The translations under genes were made by a program, and so were the position numbers. This document shows, piece by piece, positions 54,758 to 63,861 of a stretch of 64,000 nucleotides of DNA. The DNA is taken from positions 60,241-124,240 of the forward strand of contig NZ_JABXKP010000077.1 in the NCBI RefSeq assembly GCF_017114985.1. The letters are read 5' to 3'. Origin of the DNA: Nostoc sp. JL33 (GTDB taxonomy: Bacteria > Cyanobacteriota > Cyanobacteriia > Cyanobacteriales > Nostocaceae). The notes below the pieces were generated by a model. The model ran no database searches, was not told the DNA's origin, and saw only the letters and a program-made list of their open reading frames with translations. Each line of letters begins with the position of its first letter. The first letter of the stretch is position 1.

Positions 54758-55104
54758 ATTTTGGGGTCAAACAGCAATAGCAGGCGTAGCCAGACTTACA
54801 TCACCTAACCCAATGGTTGATGCCCCAACCATTTGAATATTTTTAGCGGCGTTTTCGTCTCTACCATTTACCGACTGACAAGAAGGGCAGCGCCATTCCC
54901 TAACTGACAAATCAAGACTTTCTAAAACGTGACCACAATTAAAACAAGTTTTGCTTGATGGATACCATCGGTCGATGAATACAAGCTGCTTGCCCTTCTT
55001 TTTAGAAACCCATTCTAGGATTTGAATAAACTCACCAAAGGCTAGGTCTGATATTTTTCTAGTTAGAGTCGAGAGGGGATATTATTCCCCGTCCCTCTCT
55101 GTTA

Positions 55105-55138
55105 GAACCGTGCGTGCCTGTTTCCATGCACACGGCTC
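55105..55138 (-). ncRNA. Group II intron catalytic domain V
   Basis: On the minus strand it reads GAGCCGTGTGCATGGAAACA then GGCACGCACGGTTC, a 34-base hairpin with the AGC triad and GAAA loop of bacterial domain V. A domain VI hairpin (AGAGAGGG...CCCTCTCG) follows before the 3' splice site. Confidence 0.88.
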
Positions 55139-55147
55139 CCGATATTC

Positions 55148-56722
55148 TTAAGGGATAACCCTTTTACTCATGTGGGTATAATCGTGACAGGATTCATGTA
55201 TTGCTGTTAGATTTTTACCCTTCCAGTTGTCATGATTCCTATCTATGTGGTGTAGGTTTACTCGTTCTTCACTTGTAAACTTTAAGCCACAGTGACCACA
55301 TATATGGTTCTGGCGCTTTAGTGCCTTAGAGGTTTCTCCGTCATATAACTTACTGTTGCGTTCGCTCCAATAAGTCAAGTCTCCGTCGAAAGGTGATTTG
55401 TATCCTTCGACATTGACGTGTTTATTTTCGGAGTAAGAGACTGCTGGGAACGCTTTTTGTATCAGCTTTGTAGTTGATTCCTTGTCGTTCCTTTTTTCCT
55501 TATTAAACACTTTCCACGTTCTATTGTTGGTGCGCCAAAGGGAAAACCTTGACCCGTCCATTCTACAGAAGCGGTGGTAGTTTCTCCATCCTCTAATTAT
55601 TGGTGCTAGCTTTTCAGCTTTTACCTTAGAACCATAATTCGAGTTGTTGACAATAGCTTTTACCTTCTGACGGAATTTTTTGAAGTTTTCCACCGAGGGC
55701 GTACTTCTAAATTTTCCGTTACTTTGCACTTTGAAGTGCCAGCCAAGGAAGTCAAAGCCATCTGTCGCGGCGGTTATTCTTGTCTTCTTCTCACTAAGCT
55801 TCATTCCTTTGTTGGCTAAGAATTTGTCAATTTTGTCAAGTATCTCTGTTGCATCGTCTTCTGGTCGGAGTATGATAACCATGTCATCCGCGTAACGGAT
55901 TGATGGTTCTACGATATTTTTTCCAGGGGTATTTTTAGTAATCCTGAACCCGTCTTTATGATATCGGTGGATACTTTCGATACCGTTGAGAGCGATGTTG
56001 GCTAATAGCGGACTTACCACGCCACCTTGCGGTGTACCTTGTTCTGGAAATTCTGGGTTTACTCCGGCTTTAAGGCAACGGAATATGCCAGACTTAATGC
56101 CTTTAGGGGCGATAAGGTTCTCCATGATTGTGGTATGGCTTATCCTGTCGAAGCATTTTTCAATATCGAGTTCAATCACTCGTTTATTGATTCCATTGCT
56201 GTATGAGCGTAGGTTTATGAACAGGATTTTCTGGGCATCATGTGCCGAGCGTCCCGGTCTGAATCCATAGCTTCTTTCGTGGAATGTTGCTTCGTGTGCG
56301 GGTTCTATTGCATATTTTGCGAGACATTGCCAAGCTCTATCCGCGATAGTGGGAATTTTAAGCATTCTGGTACTCCCATCTTTTTTGGGGATAGGAATTT
56401 CCCGCAGTCCCTGGTGTTTCCAGTCGTTGCTTGACGCTCTCAGCAGTTGCTCTAGTTCAAAGCGTTCTTTGAAGGTGAGGGACTTTTTCCCGTCGATTCC
56501 TGCTGTTTTCTTACCTGCATTTAGCTGTGATACTTGACGAATCGCCAGAAATCTAGCCGCTTTGGATTTCAAAATAAGCTTCTGAAGTGACAAAGTTTTG
56601 CGCTTGTTTCCTTCTCGAATAGCTTTAAACACTCGTTTTTGTAGGCGAAATAAATCTTTCCGAAATTTCTTCCAGTTGAGACTCTTCCAAGATTCACTAA
56701 CCTCGTGGCTGTGCCTAATCAT
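55148..56722 (-). CDS. ltrA: Group II intron reverse transcriptase/maturase
   Basis: A 524-residue protein that splices and mobilises its intron. The N-terminal RT-0 region is followed by RT domain motifs REIPIPKKDGSTRMLKIPT, RSYGFRPGRSAHDA, VIELDIEKCFDRI, GTPQGGVVSPLLANIAL and the catalytic YADDMVII. Then comes FLGWHF, the maturase X domain, and a C-terminal HNH endonuclease: CGHCGLKF, VNLHHIDRNHDNWKG, HESCHDYTH. Nothing is truncated, so the intron may still be mobile. Confidence 0.95.
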   Translation of the reverse strand: MIRHSHEVSESWKSLNWKKFRKDLFRLQKRVFKAIREGNKRKTLSLQKLILKSKAARFLAIRQVSQLNAGKKTAGIDGKKSLTFKERFELEQLLRASSNDWKHQGLREIPIPKKDGSTRMLKIPTIADRAWQCLAKYAIEPAHEATFHERSYGFRPGRSAHDAQKILFINLRSYSNGINKRVIELDIEKCFDRISHTTIMENLIAPKGIKSGIFRCLKAGVNPEFPEQGTPQGGVVSPLLANIALNGIESIHRYHKDGFRITKNTPGKNIVEPSIRYADDMVIILRPEDDATEILDKIDKFLANKGMKLSEKKTRITAATDGFDFLGWHFKVQSNGKFRSTPSVENFKKFRQKVKAIVNNSNYGSKVKAEKLAPIIRGWRNYHRFCRMDGSRFSLWRTNNRTWKVFNKEKRNDKESTTKLIQKAFPAVSYSENKHVNVEGYKSPFDGDLTYWSERNSKLYDGETSKALKRQNHICGHCGLKFTSEERVNLHHIDRNHDNWKGKNLTAIHESCHDYTHMSKRVIP

Positions 56723-57633
56723 GCTCTACCTTCAATAAGTGTTCTCTGAATACCTTGTAGCAGTTACGCCACATCCTACCCGAATCAAGGGGGTTCCGTA
56801 TCTCGTCTTACCTACCTGGGATTCGACATTCCCAAGACCCTTGATTCGTTTTTATTCGTTCCCTCAGATGATTGTTTGTTCCGTTAGGTGTAGCCATTTT
56901 AACCATCAGAAACCCATGATTCTTGCAGCTTATCCGGGAAATGCTGCGGGTCTTGCTCTGATAAAGTCGGGTTCTAAGGATATGTCCCGCTTACGTCTAG
57001 GTTACTTTTCTAGGCTCGGTTTCACCGTGGGAACCCCCTGTTAGCGCCAGTGTCCACCCATAACGGTAGTCTGATTGCGCCCTGTTCCCAGCTTCACTCT
57101 ACAAGTAACGAGCTTGTTCGGTGTGGGCAGATAAGGAGTCACGCATGAATCTTGCGGATGGGACTTTCACCCACATCAATCTAAGAGTTCAGTGTCTAGT
57201 TATCTAGATTTCACTGGCTTAGTTATGTACGGACTGGATACCGAGATTCACTAAGCAACGAATCGCACCCCCAGAGACGTTGCATTCCTCTGAGGTTCAA
57301 AGTTTCAAAACACAGTACGTCAAACCTATTAGTTAGCTCATGACCTAACTTCCAGAACCAATCACGACGAGAGTTAGCAATATCCTCGTGCTTGCGTACT
57401 AGATTTTTTCTAGCGCGTTCCCGATTAGCTGAACCTTTCAACTTTTTGGAGTGATGCTTACTAGCCTTTTTGACTATATTGAGTGATTGCTTCAAGAATT
57501 GGGGTGATTCAATCTTGGAACCATCAAAGCAGGTAAGGAATGTGTTTAAGCCAAAATCAAATCCCGCTATTTTACCAGTCGTAGATTTAACTTCTAGCTC
57601 AAAACAGTCATCAACTACAACAACCATAAACAA

Positions 57634-58212
57634 ATGACCAAATTACTTGTAGTAGCTACAGGAAATCCAGGTAAGTTGCGGGAAATGCAGGCTTACCTGG
57701 AAAATTCTGGTTGGGAATTAATCCTCAAACCTGAAGAATTGGAAATTGAAGAGACGGGCGAAACCTTTGCCGCCAACGCTTGTCTAAAAGCGTCACAAAT
57801 TGCTAAAGCTACAGGAAAATGGGCAATTGCTGATGATTCGGGTTTGCAAGTAGATGCCCTAAATGGCGCACCAGGGGTTTATTCTGCACGTTACGCCAAA
57901 ACGGACTCAGAACGCATTGCTAGGGTATTGAAGGAATTAGGCAACGAAGTCAATCGGCAAGCTCAATTTGTTTGTGCAGTAGCGATCGCTCGTCCTGATG
58001 GTGCGATCGTATTAGAATCTGAAGGGATTTGTCGCGGCGAAATTCTCCACGCACCTCGTGGTGATAGTGGTTTCGGCTACGACCCAATTTTTTATGTGCA
58101 AGAGTTGCAATTGACCTTTGCTGAGATGACACGGGAGTTGAAGGGGTCAATTAGCCATCGAGGCAAGGCTTTTACAGCTTTACTTCCGCAACTGGAGAGA
58201 GTTAGGAGTTAG
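57634..58212 (+). CDS. rdgB: Non-canonical purine NTP pyrophosphatase (RdgB/HAM1)
   Basis: A 192-residue house-cleaning enzyme that hydrolyses ITP, dITP and XTP. LLVVATGNPGKLREMQAYL at the N-terminus, AIADDSGLQVDALNGAPGVYSARYA (residues ~65-90) and GDSGFGYDPIFYV are the conserved blocks. The ATG abuts the end of the truncated tnpB, so its promoter must lie within or beyond that remnant. Confidence 0.96.
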   Translation: MTKLLVVATGNPGKLREMQAYLENSGWELILKPEELEIEETGETFAANACLKASQIAKATGKWAIADDSGLQVDALNGAPGVYSARYAKTDSERIARVLKELGNEVNRQAQFVCAVAIARPDGAIVLESEGICRGEILHAPRGDSGFGYDPIFYVQELQLTFAEMTRELKGSISHRGKAFTALLPQLERVRS

Positions 58213-58272
58213 GAGTTAGGAGTTAGGAGTAGAGACGCGATTAATCGCGTCTGTACAGGAGTTAGGAGTTAT
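58203..58272. repeat. GGAGTTA tandem tract with AGACGCGATTAATCGCGTCT palindrome
   Basis: TTAGGAGTTAGGAGTTAGGA is followed by a 20-base palindrome, AGACGCGATTAATCGCGTCT (58233-58252), then GGAGTTAGGAGTTATG. The palindrome seems inserted in the tandem repeat. A related AGAGACGTTGCA palindrome lies in the MITE at 63.8 kb. Confidence 0.8.
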
Positions 58273-58338
58273 GAATTCTGCTAAATCTTCATTCATTATT
58301 CCTGACTCACAACTTTTAACTCTTAACTCATAACTTTT

Positions 58339-58677
58339 TTAAACTGCTTCTGTGTTCTTTTCGCCGGTACGAATCCGAATCACTTGCTCAACAGGCGAGA
58401 TGAAAATTTTCCCATCGCCGATTTCACCAGTGCGGGCAGCAGCAATAACTTTGTCTACCACCATATCAACCTGACTATCGTCAACGACGATTTCCACTTT
58501 GAGTTTTTGCAGAAACTCAACGGTATACTCAGAACCGCGATACCGTTCAGTTTGACCTTTCTGCCGTCCGAATCCCCGGACTTCAGAAACAGTCATTCCA
58601 ACAATACCAGCGTTAACTAAGGCAATTTTCACCTCATCTAGCTTAAATGGCCGGATAATAGCTTCTACTTTTTTCAT
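58339..58677 (-). CDS. glnB: Nitrogen regulatory protein PII
   Basis: A 112-residue trimeric signal protein. MKKVEAIIRPFKLDEVKIAL, the T-loop RYRGSEYTVEF (Ser49 is the cyanobacterial phosphorylation site, Tyr51 the proteobacterial uridylylation site), AARTGEIGDGKIF and VIRIRTGE are all intact. It senses 2-oxoglutarate and ATP/ADP and controls N-acetylglutamate kinase, PipX and nitrogen transport. A likely NtcA-activated promoter lies upstream. Confidence 0.97.
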   Translation of the reverse strand: MKKVEAIIRPFKLDEVKIALVNAGIVGMTVSEVRGFGRQKGQTERYRGSEYTVEFLQKLKVEIVVDDSQVDMVVDKVIAAARTGEIGDGKIFISPVEQVIRIRTGEKNTEAV

Positions 58678-58712
58678 CTTCTTGACTCCTGACTTCTACT
58701 AGCTTCGTTTAT

Positions 58713-58755
58713 ATATCTAACCAGATCCTTTGTCTGAAGCTGTAACTAGCGGTGC
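58713..58755 (-). promoter_or_regulatory. Candidate NtcA-activated promoter of glnB
   Basis: On the minus strand GCA-N8-TAC (58755-58742) matches the NtcA box GTA-N8-TAC at five of six positions. It is followed after exactly 22 bases by the -10-like TAGATAT (58719-58713). That spacing is the one known for NtcA class II promoters. The site is ~65 bases upstream of the ATG. Confidence 0.55.
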
Positions 58756-59034
58756 TTTTCCTAAAACATATGTCATAATTACCACTTTTTTAAAGTTTAG
58801 ATGCTTTGCTTGAGGGTTTAGGGCATGAGAACCAGCAAGGATTTATTAATTGGATAATTTTTGAGGTTCTAACATAAAGAAGTTGCTGTAAATTTAGCAT
58901 TTTATGTAGCTTTTATAACCTAAAAATAGATCAACTCCGCCATTTAGCAGATTTGTTCGGATATTTAGAGAGTGATTGCAGACAAATTGCACGGTAGCCC
59001 GAAAGCCTGCTGCTGCTGACTGTGGGAGTGTCAA

Positions 59035-59643
59035 CTAACGTTTCTGATGTTCAAACAAGGGACGTACAACGAAATATCCAGCACTAAAGGCAGTCAGCAT
59101 GATTAACAATATGGTGATAATTAACCACCAGCCATTGAGTCCCTTGGCATCTGGCTGAGTAGTGGAATAATAACTTACTTGTTCCTCTTCTATAAAAACT
59201 GGTTGTGGTATCGGGAAATTTATTTCCATTACAGGTGTAGAAAAGTCTTGGCGGCGGCTTTTTTCGGGTGGGGCTTTGGGGACAACAGGTGGACGCGAAC
59301 GAGAAACCTGCTGAGGTGGACGCGCTTGTGTTACTGGCTGTTTGGCGGCACTTTTAACGTTGCCAGAAGCTTGGGTAGCTTGGTGATAACTAGGCGTAGC
59401 ATGGGAATCAACAAACTTTTGCAAGTGAGAAAAAGACTCAACAACTTTGGTAATTTCTTGGCGTAGTAGTTGATTTTCTTGTGCTAATTGCTGATTTTGG
59501 GTGGTGAGTGCATTTAGCCTCGCCTGTGCTGCTTGCAACTCTGCTGACAATTCCCTGTATACAGATAGTGGTACAGAGGCAGGGTAGGCTTGATTAGTCG
59601 GTGTTGGCGAATTCCTGTGAACAGAACCTATGGTTGTTCGCAT
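59035..59643 (-). CDS. Coiled-coil, tail-anchored membrane protein of unknown function
   Basis: About 202 residues from ATG 59643 (TTG 59667 would add eight). A coiled coil spans ~25-75 (ELSAELQAAQARLNALTTQNQQLAQENQLLRQE), then a Pro/Gln/Ser-rich disordered part, and one transmembrane helix near the C-terminus (WWLIITILLIMLTAFSAGYFVV). No domain is recognised. Confidence 0.75.
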   Translation of the reverse strand: MRTTIGSVHRNSPTPTNQAYPASVPLSVYRELSAELQAAQARLNALTTQNQQLAQENQLLRQEITKVVESFSHLQKFVDSHATPSYHQATQASGNVKSAAKQPVTQARPPQQVSRSRPPVVPKAPPEKSRRQDFSTPVMEINFPIPQPVFIEEEQVSYYSTTQPDAKGLNGWWLIITILLIMLTAFSAGYFVVRPLFEHQKR

Positions 59644-59761
59644 CGGGGGCTTGGTATTAAAAATCAAAGTAATTAGATCGTACAGAGATGCTAACAGAGA
59701 TAGTCAGCCCTGAAACTATGCCCAACAATAATAGAAAAATGCCGAAAGGGCAAAGATTTAT

Positions 59762-59794
59762 TATGGGGCATTCGGTATTGGGCATTGGGCATTG
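59762..59794. repeat. Tandem GGGCATT tract
   Basis: GGGGCATTCGGTATTGGGCA then TTGGGCATTGG between the coiled-coil gene and thiD. Confidence 0.8.
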
Positions 59795-59873
59795 GTTATT
59801 AATTCTTCTCCCTGACTCCCTGACTGCCTTATCTCCTTATGCTCCAGTTCCCAATCCCCTTGCTCACAAAAGG

Positions 59874-60695
59874 TTAATCTCGTAACAATGGGAAGAAGTG
59901 TCCCACAGGGCCTTGCCCTTGGCCAATATCTAGGGCGTAAGTGAGTGCAGTCGTAACATACTCCTTTGCCTGTTGCACCGCCTGCCACAAGTCTTTTCCC
60001 TTAGCCAGATTAGCAGCGATCGCAGCCGATAATGTACAACCAGTACCGTGGGTATTTTTTGTCTCTACTTGTTTTGTAGTCAAAACTTCCAATTTGTCCC
60101 CATCAAACCAGATATCAACACCACGCATATCTCCCTGCATACCTCCGCCCTTGACTAAAACAGCCTTCGTTCTTAAAGTCTTGTGAATAATTTCAGCTGC
60201 GGCTTGCATATCTTCCAAGGAATTAATTTGTAAACCGCTCAAAATTTCAGCTTCGTAGCGATTCGGCGTAATGATAACCGCCTTAGGAATCAGGGCATCG
60301 CACAGAGTCTTCACAGCATCATCATCAATCAATTGTGCTCCTGTACGTGACACCATTACTGGATCAACTACTAGATTAGCGATTTGTAAAGCTTCTACCT
60401 GCTGGGCAACAGCAAAAATAATTTCCTGATTGAGCAACATTCCCGTTTTGGCAGCTTGTACGCCAATATCCTCAACTACTGCCTGAATTTGCGCCACAAC
60501 AGCCTCTATTGGCATGGCATCAACCCTGTTCACTCCTAGAGTGTTTTGTGCCGTGACGCAGGTTATAGCGCTAGTACCGTGGACACAGTGAAAAGCAAAG
60601 GTGCGTAAATCAGCTTGAATTCCTGCACCGCCACCGCTATCTGAACCAGCAATGGTTAAAGCAACAGGTATTTTGGAGTTTATTTCAGTGTTCAT
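59874..60695 (-). CDS. thiD: Hydroxymethylpyrimidine/phosphomethylpyrimidine kinase
   Basis: A 273-residue ribokinase-like enzyme of thiamine synthesis, phosphorylating HMP and HMP-P. LTIAGSDSGGGAGIQADLRTF at residues ~13-33, DPVMVSRTGAQLI, ITPNRYEAEIL, VLVKGGG and the anion-hole KNTHGTGCTLSAAIA are present. The C-terminus is complete. The first 28 codons are duplicated in degraded form at 63862-63946. Confidence 0.95.
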   Translation of the reverse strand: MNTEINSKIPVALTIAGSDSGGGAGIQADLRTFAFHCVHGTSAITCVTAQNTLGVNRVDAMPIEAVVAQIQAVVEDIGVQAAKTGMLLNQEIIFAVAQQVEALQIANLVVDPVMVSRTGAQLIDDDAVKTLCDALIPKAVIITPNRYEAEILSGLQINSLEDMQAAAEIIHKTLRTKAVLVKGGGMQGDMRGVDIWFDGDKLEVLTTKQVETKNTHGTGCTLSAAIAANLAKGKDLWQAVQQAKEYVTTALTYALDIGQGQGPVGHFFPLLRD

Positions 60696-61661
60696 ATTAT
60701 AAAGATTAAGTAAGTCGGCGCAATCAAATCAAACTATGTCAAAGATTGATGAACTAGGCTAAAACCCTCTTCCTTCCTGCCTTTGCCTGATCGCAACCAC
60801 AAAGATTTACGGCAACCTGGCTTGAAAGTGCTGTTAGCGGATAGCTAGGGTTTAGCCCGTGATGAGTAAAAAATACTAGCCTCTAATCCCCAGCCCCTTC
60901 TTCGGGGAAGTTAAAAGTCAAAAGACTTTAAGAGTTTTTGAATTTTGAATTGATTAAATGATCGGTGCTTGGCGTAGGCGTAGCCCGCCGTACCCTTGGA
61001 CGACGCTAGGGATATTGCTACACGTAGCGTTTGGTAGTGAAGGCATCGCTGAGAAAAAATATTTTGAGAAACTTCATCAAATCCTCGCACAAAGCGCTCT
61101 CCATTCCCATATCACTCTGAAAATTAACAGGACTGACGACGACGCTTACGTAAAGAATTTGCTTTTATTGTAAAATTAACTACTATATTCAGCGTATTTG
61201 CTGATATCAAGTGCTCTTTGTAAAGGTTAGTTTTAATACATAAGTCCACAAGGCTGAATTACACCGCTTACAACAGGTTCGACTAAGTTCTTATATTAGT
61301 TCCCTTAACTTAAGGGGTCAACCGACTAAAGTTTCAACCTCCTTTTACTTTTACGACTCTAACTTGAAGTCCCCAGTTATTAGCTAAGGGTGCATTTTCC
61401 CATACCGATTTGGCAACCTCCTGACCTAAAACAACGGATAAAGTTGAATCGATATCCCTGGTTTAACCATCAACGGTTGACAGGAAAAAGTTTTTAGTTT
61501 CACAACAGCCTTTCTACAACCGATGCGATTTGAAGTCGCGATCGCATAACTCTGGCTGCCCAAAAAAGTCCAGACGCACCCATTCAAATAACTACTTAGC
61601 AACGAATAAAGTTGCTGCGAGTCTACTACCAATTCCCCTTACACACATCCGGAGTAAATCT
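60696..61661. other. Long intergenic region, no convincing gene
   Basis: It contains a repeat of the GTAGGCGTAGCCCGCCGTA type (60973-60991). A 71-codon ORF at 60958-61173 begins in this repeat and is not called. 61530-61661 is in frame with the next gene but lacks protein-like character. No RNA gene was recognised. Confidence 0.5.
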
Positions 61662-63431
61662 ATGGCTGGCAAAACATACTACGTTTCTGGAACAGGCAGT
61701 GATAACAATAATGGCTTAAAGGAAGGAACTGCATTTCGCAGCTTGGGCACAGCCGTGTATCACATGAAAACAGGCGACACGCTCTATGTGATGAACGGAA
61801 ATTATGACAAAGGGGTTACGCTTTTTAACTTTAATGGTTCAGCAAATAACTGGACAACAATCAAAGCCTATCCAGGGGCTACACCTACGATCAAAACGAT
61901 GGGAAGTGGCATTAATATATTTAGTTCATCCTACGTGCGGATTGAAGGACTTGATATAGAAGGCAATCGGGAAAACATCACTCTAGAATATGCCTTACAA
62001 GAGAAAGATAATCTCAACAACCCCTTAACCAATTCCGATGGAATTACTGTAAAACCCTGGAAAAATAGCGACGGAGTGGGCGGTACTACTCCTCATCACA
62101 TTGTCATCTCTGGTAACACAGTTAGTAACTTTCCAGGTGGTGGCATTGCATCCAGTGATTCAGACTACATCACAGTTGAGAAAAATGTTGTGTCTGGAAA
62201 CGGTTGGTATACGCCTTATGGTGCTCAGGGTATCACTACACTTTATGCTGTTAACTCTGATAACAATACTACTGATTACAAAATAATTTATCGAGACAAT
62301 ATTGTTTTTAATAATAAAAGTTTGGTTCCCTGGAAAGAAGCTGGGAAGATTACTGAAGGGCATGGGCTAATGCTTGATACTACTAATCAGAGTAGAGATG
62401 GAACAGCTTATCTTGGTAAAACTTTAATTGCTAATAATATAGCCTACAACAATGGTAACTCTGGCATTGGTGCTTTCAAAGCGAAAAATGTAGATATTAT
62501 CAATAATACAGTTTACCAAAATAGCCTTATTCTCGCTAACACCGGAGAGATTAAAGTCAATTACTCAGAGAATGTTAGAGTCGATAACAATATCATGTAT
62601 GCCAGCGACAATCAAGCGGCTAATCTTCTGAAATATGATATAAATGTCAACTTTGACCACAACCTTATTTATAACTCGAATGTATTCCGAGCTTCAGATA
62701 ATCTAAAAGCTACCCCTTCTTTGCACAATATTTTGGGTATAGATCCCCAATTTGTTGATGCGGGCAAAGGGAATTTTGCGCTCAAACCTGGAAGTGCTGC
62801 CATCGATGCTGGTTCCAATGCCTTCAATAGCATCACTAAGAACATTCCTCAGGATGGCGATGATAATGGTACCGCAGTGATTGATATTGGTGCATACGAA
62901 GTCCCCCGCATCAATGACTTGAACAATAAGATTGTCGGTTTTGACAACTTCAACGATGTGATTGATGGTCAAGGGGGTAATGACACTATCAATGGTTACG
63001 CTGGTAATGACCAACTACGGGGAGGTACAGGCAATGATCTTCTCATTGGTGGACAAGGCAATGATCTTCTTGTCGGTGGTATGGGTGCTGACTCTTTCCT
63101 CTACGGCACCAATGCTGCCTTTACTAGCGCTGCTGTGGGTATTGATACCATCGCTGACTTCAATCACTCTCAAGGTGACAAGATTGTTCTGGATAAGACC
63201 ACCTTTAGTGCGATTAGTTCTGCTGTGGGAACGGGTTTTAGTAACGGCAGTAATTTTCAAATCACTAGTTTAGGGGCACTTAGCAATGCTGCAATTGTCT
63301 ATGACCCGATGACTGGGCGGTTATCCTACAATCAAAATGGTAGCGCTGCTGGTTTCGGCAGTGGCGGTCAATTTGCACAACTTACCGGTGCGCCCACTCT
63401 TACTGCTTCCGACTTCATCATTCAAGCATAG
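61662..63431 (+). CDS. RTX parallel beta-helix protein, type I secretion substrate
   Basis: 589 residues from ATG 61662, chosen for GGAG seven bases upstream and the usual start AGKTYYVSGTGSDNNNG; a longer frame from 61530 is not convincing. Residues ~1-400 are a right-handed beta-helix of the pectate-lyase/DUF1565 kind (YVRIEGLDIEG, HIVISGNTVSNFPGGGIASS, VDIINNTVYQNS). Residues ~425-485 are calcium-binding nonapeptide repeats (GGNDTINGYAGNDQLRGGTGNDLLIGGQGND). The C-terminal ~100 residues form the RTX-associated beta domain. It has no signal peptide, as expected for type I export. The carbohydrate substrate is unknown. Confidence 0.9.
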   Translation: MAGKTYYVSGTGSDNNNGLKEGTAFRSLGTAVYHMKTGDTLYVMNGNYDKGVTLFNFNGSANNWTTIKAYPGATPTIKTMGSGINIFSSSYVRIEGLDIEGNRENITLEYALQEKDNLNNPLTNSDGITVKPWKNSDGVGGTTPHHIVISGNTVSNFPGGGIASSDSDYITVEKNVVSGNGWYTPYGAQGITTLYAVNSDNNTTDYKIIYRDNIVFNNKSLVPWKEAGKITEGHGLMLDTTNQSRDGTAYLGKTLIANNIAYNNGNSGIGAFKAKNVDIINNTVYQNSLILANTGEIKVNYSENVRVDNNIMYASDNQAANLLKYDINVNFDHNLIYNSNVFRASDNLKATPSLHNILGIDPQFVDAGKGNFALKPGSAAIDAGSNAFNSITKNIPQDGDDNGTAVIDIGAYEVPRINDLNNKIVGFDNFNDVIDGQGGNDTINGYAGNDQLRGGTGNDLLIGGQGNDLLVGGMGADSFLYGTNAAFTSAAVGIDTIADFNHSQGDKIVLDKTTFSAISSAVGTGFSNGSNFQITSLGALSNAAIVYDPMTGRLSYNQNGSAAGFGSGGQFAQLTGAPTLTASDFIIQA

Positions 63432-63739
63432 TTGGGTCGGGTCAACTGAGTAAAAGTGTAATCCAAACATGAATCGACTTTCAATTAAATAGATCACACA
63501 CATAGGGGCACAATATATAGCAATATATATATTTGTGCCCCTACAATTTTGCAATTTAATGGCAAAGTTTTTAGTTTTTACGAATTATACAGACTGCAAT
63601 ATTCCCAAGGATTAACAAATTTAATATCACTCCCAACACCAAGCGATCGCTCCTTCGCCTCAGCTAGTGACATCACCACGGTAGTTAAGTAACAGCCATT
63701 CCAAAAAACATCTTTCCCATAAAAACTTTGCCCATGAAT

Positions 63740-63843
63740 CAATACAGTTCAGTTAAGGATTTTTGGTATTGATTTTAGGTATGTAGAGACGTTGCATTGC
63801 AACGTCTCTTGCATTGGATTTGGGGCTTAACTGAACCGTATTG
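63740..63843. mobile_element. MITE with 18-bp inverted ends and 10-bp target duplication
   Basis: The ends CAATACAGTTCAGTTAAG (63740-63757) and CTTAACTGAACCGTATTG (63826-63843) match at 17 of 18 positions as inverted repeats. GCCCATGAAT occurs immediately before (63730-63739) and after (63844-63853), a perfect 10-bp target duplication. The interior holds the palindrome AGAGACGTTGCATTGCAACG-TCTCT. No ORF. Confidence 0.88.
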
Positions 63844-63861
63844 GCCCATGAATAATAGATA

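Larger units (their letters stand above)
55062..57268 (-). mobile_element. Complete group II intron inserted in tnpB
   Basis: The 5' end reads GTGCG (57268 downward), the group II consensus, directly after CTCTGGGG of tnpB. The 3' end is ...CTCTAAC before TAGAAAAATA of tnpB. Domain V and VI lie at 55071-55138 and the maturase ORF in domain IV. Both boundaries were set by requiring a restored tnpB frame. 56723-57268 is the structured 5' RNA (domains I-III) without a gene. Length 2207 bp. Confidence 0.88.
54767..57633 (-). pseudogene. tnpB: tnpB (RNA-guided nuclease), 5'-truncated and split by a group II intron
   Basis: Exon 1 (57633-57269) encodes GKIAGFDFGLNTFLTCFDGS (first RuvC Asp), a Lys-rich helix pair and VLCFETLNLRGMQRLWG (RuvC Glu). 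Exon 2 (55061-54767) encodes RKISDLAFGEFIQILEW, zinc fingers CFNCG and CPSCQ, and GRDENAAKNI (last RuvC Asp). Between them lies the intron; removing 55062-57268 joins GG+T and keeps frame. The N-terminal ~170 residues are missing: the frame meets a stop just upstream and rdgB begins at 57634. Confidence 0.88.

Noticed and set aside
57223..57268. C-terminal residues of the tnpB exon 1 ORF (after RLWG)
   Set aside because: They are translated intron sequence beginning at GTGCG, not part of TnpB.
60958..61173. 71-codon ORF after thiD
   Set aside because: Its start lies in a dispersed GTAGGCGTAGCC repeat and the rest shows no domain.
61530..61661. 44-codon N-terminal extension of the RTX protein
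   Set aside because: No signal peptide or conserved pattern, and the internal ATG has a good ribosome-binding site and the usual family start.
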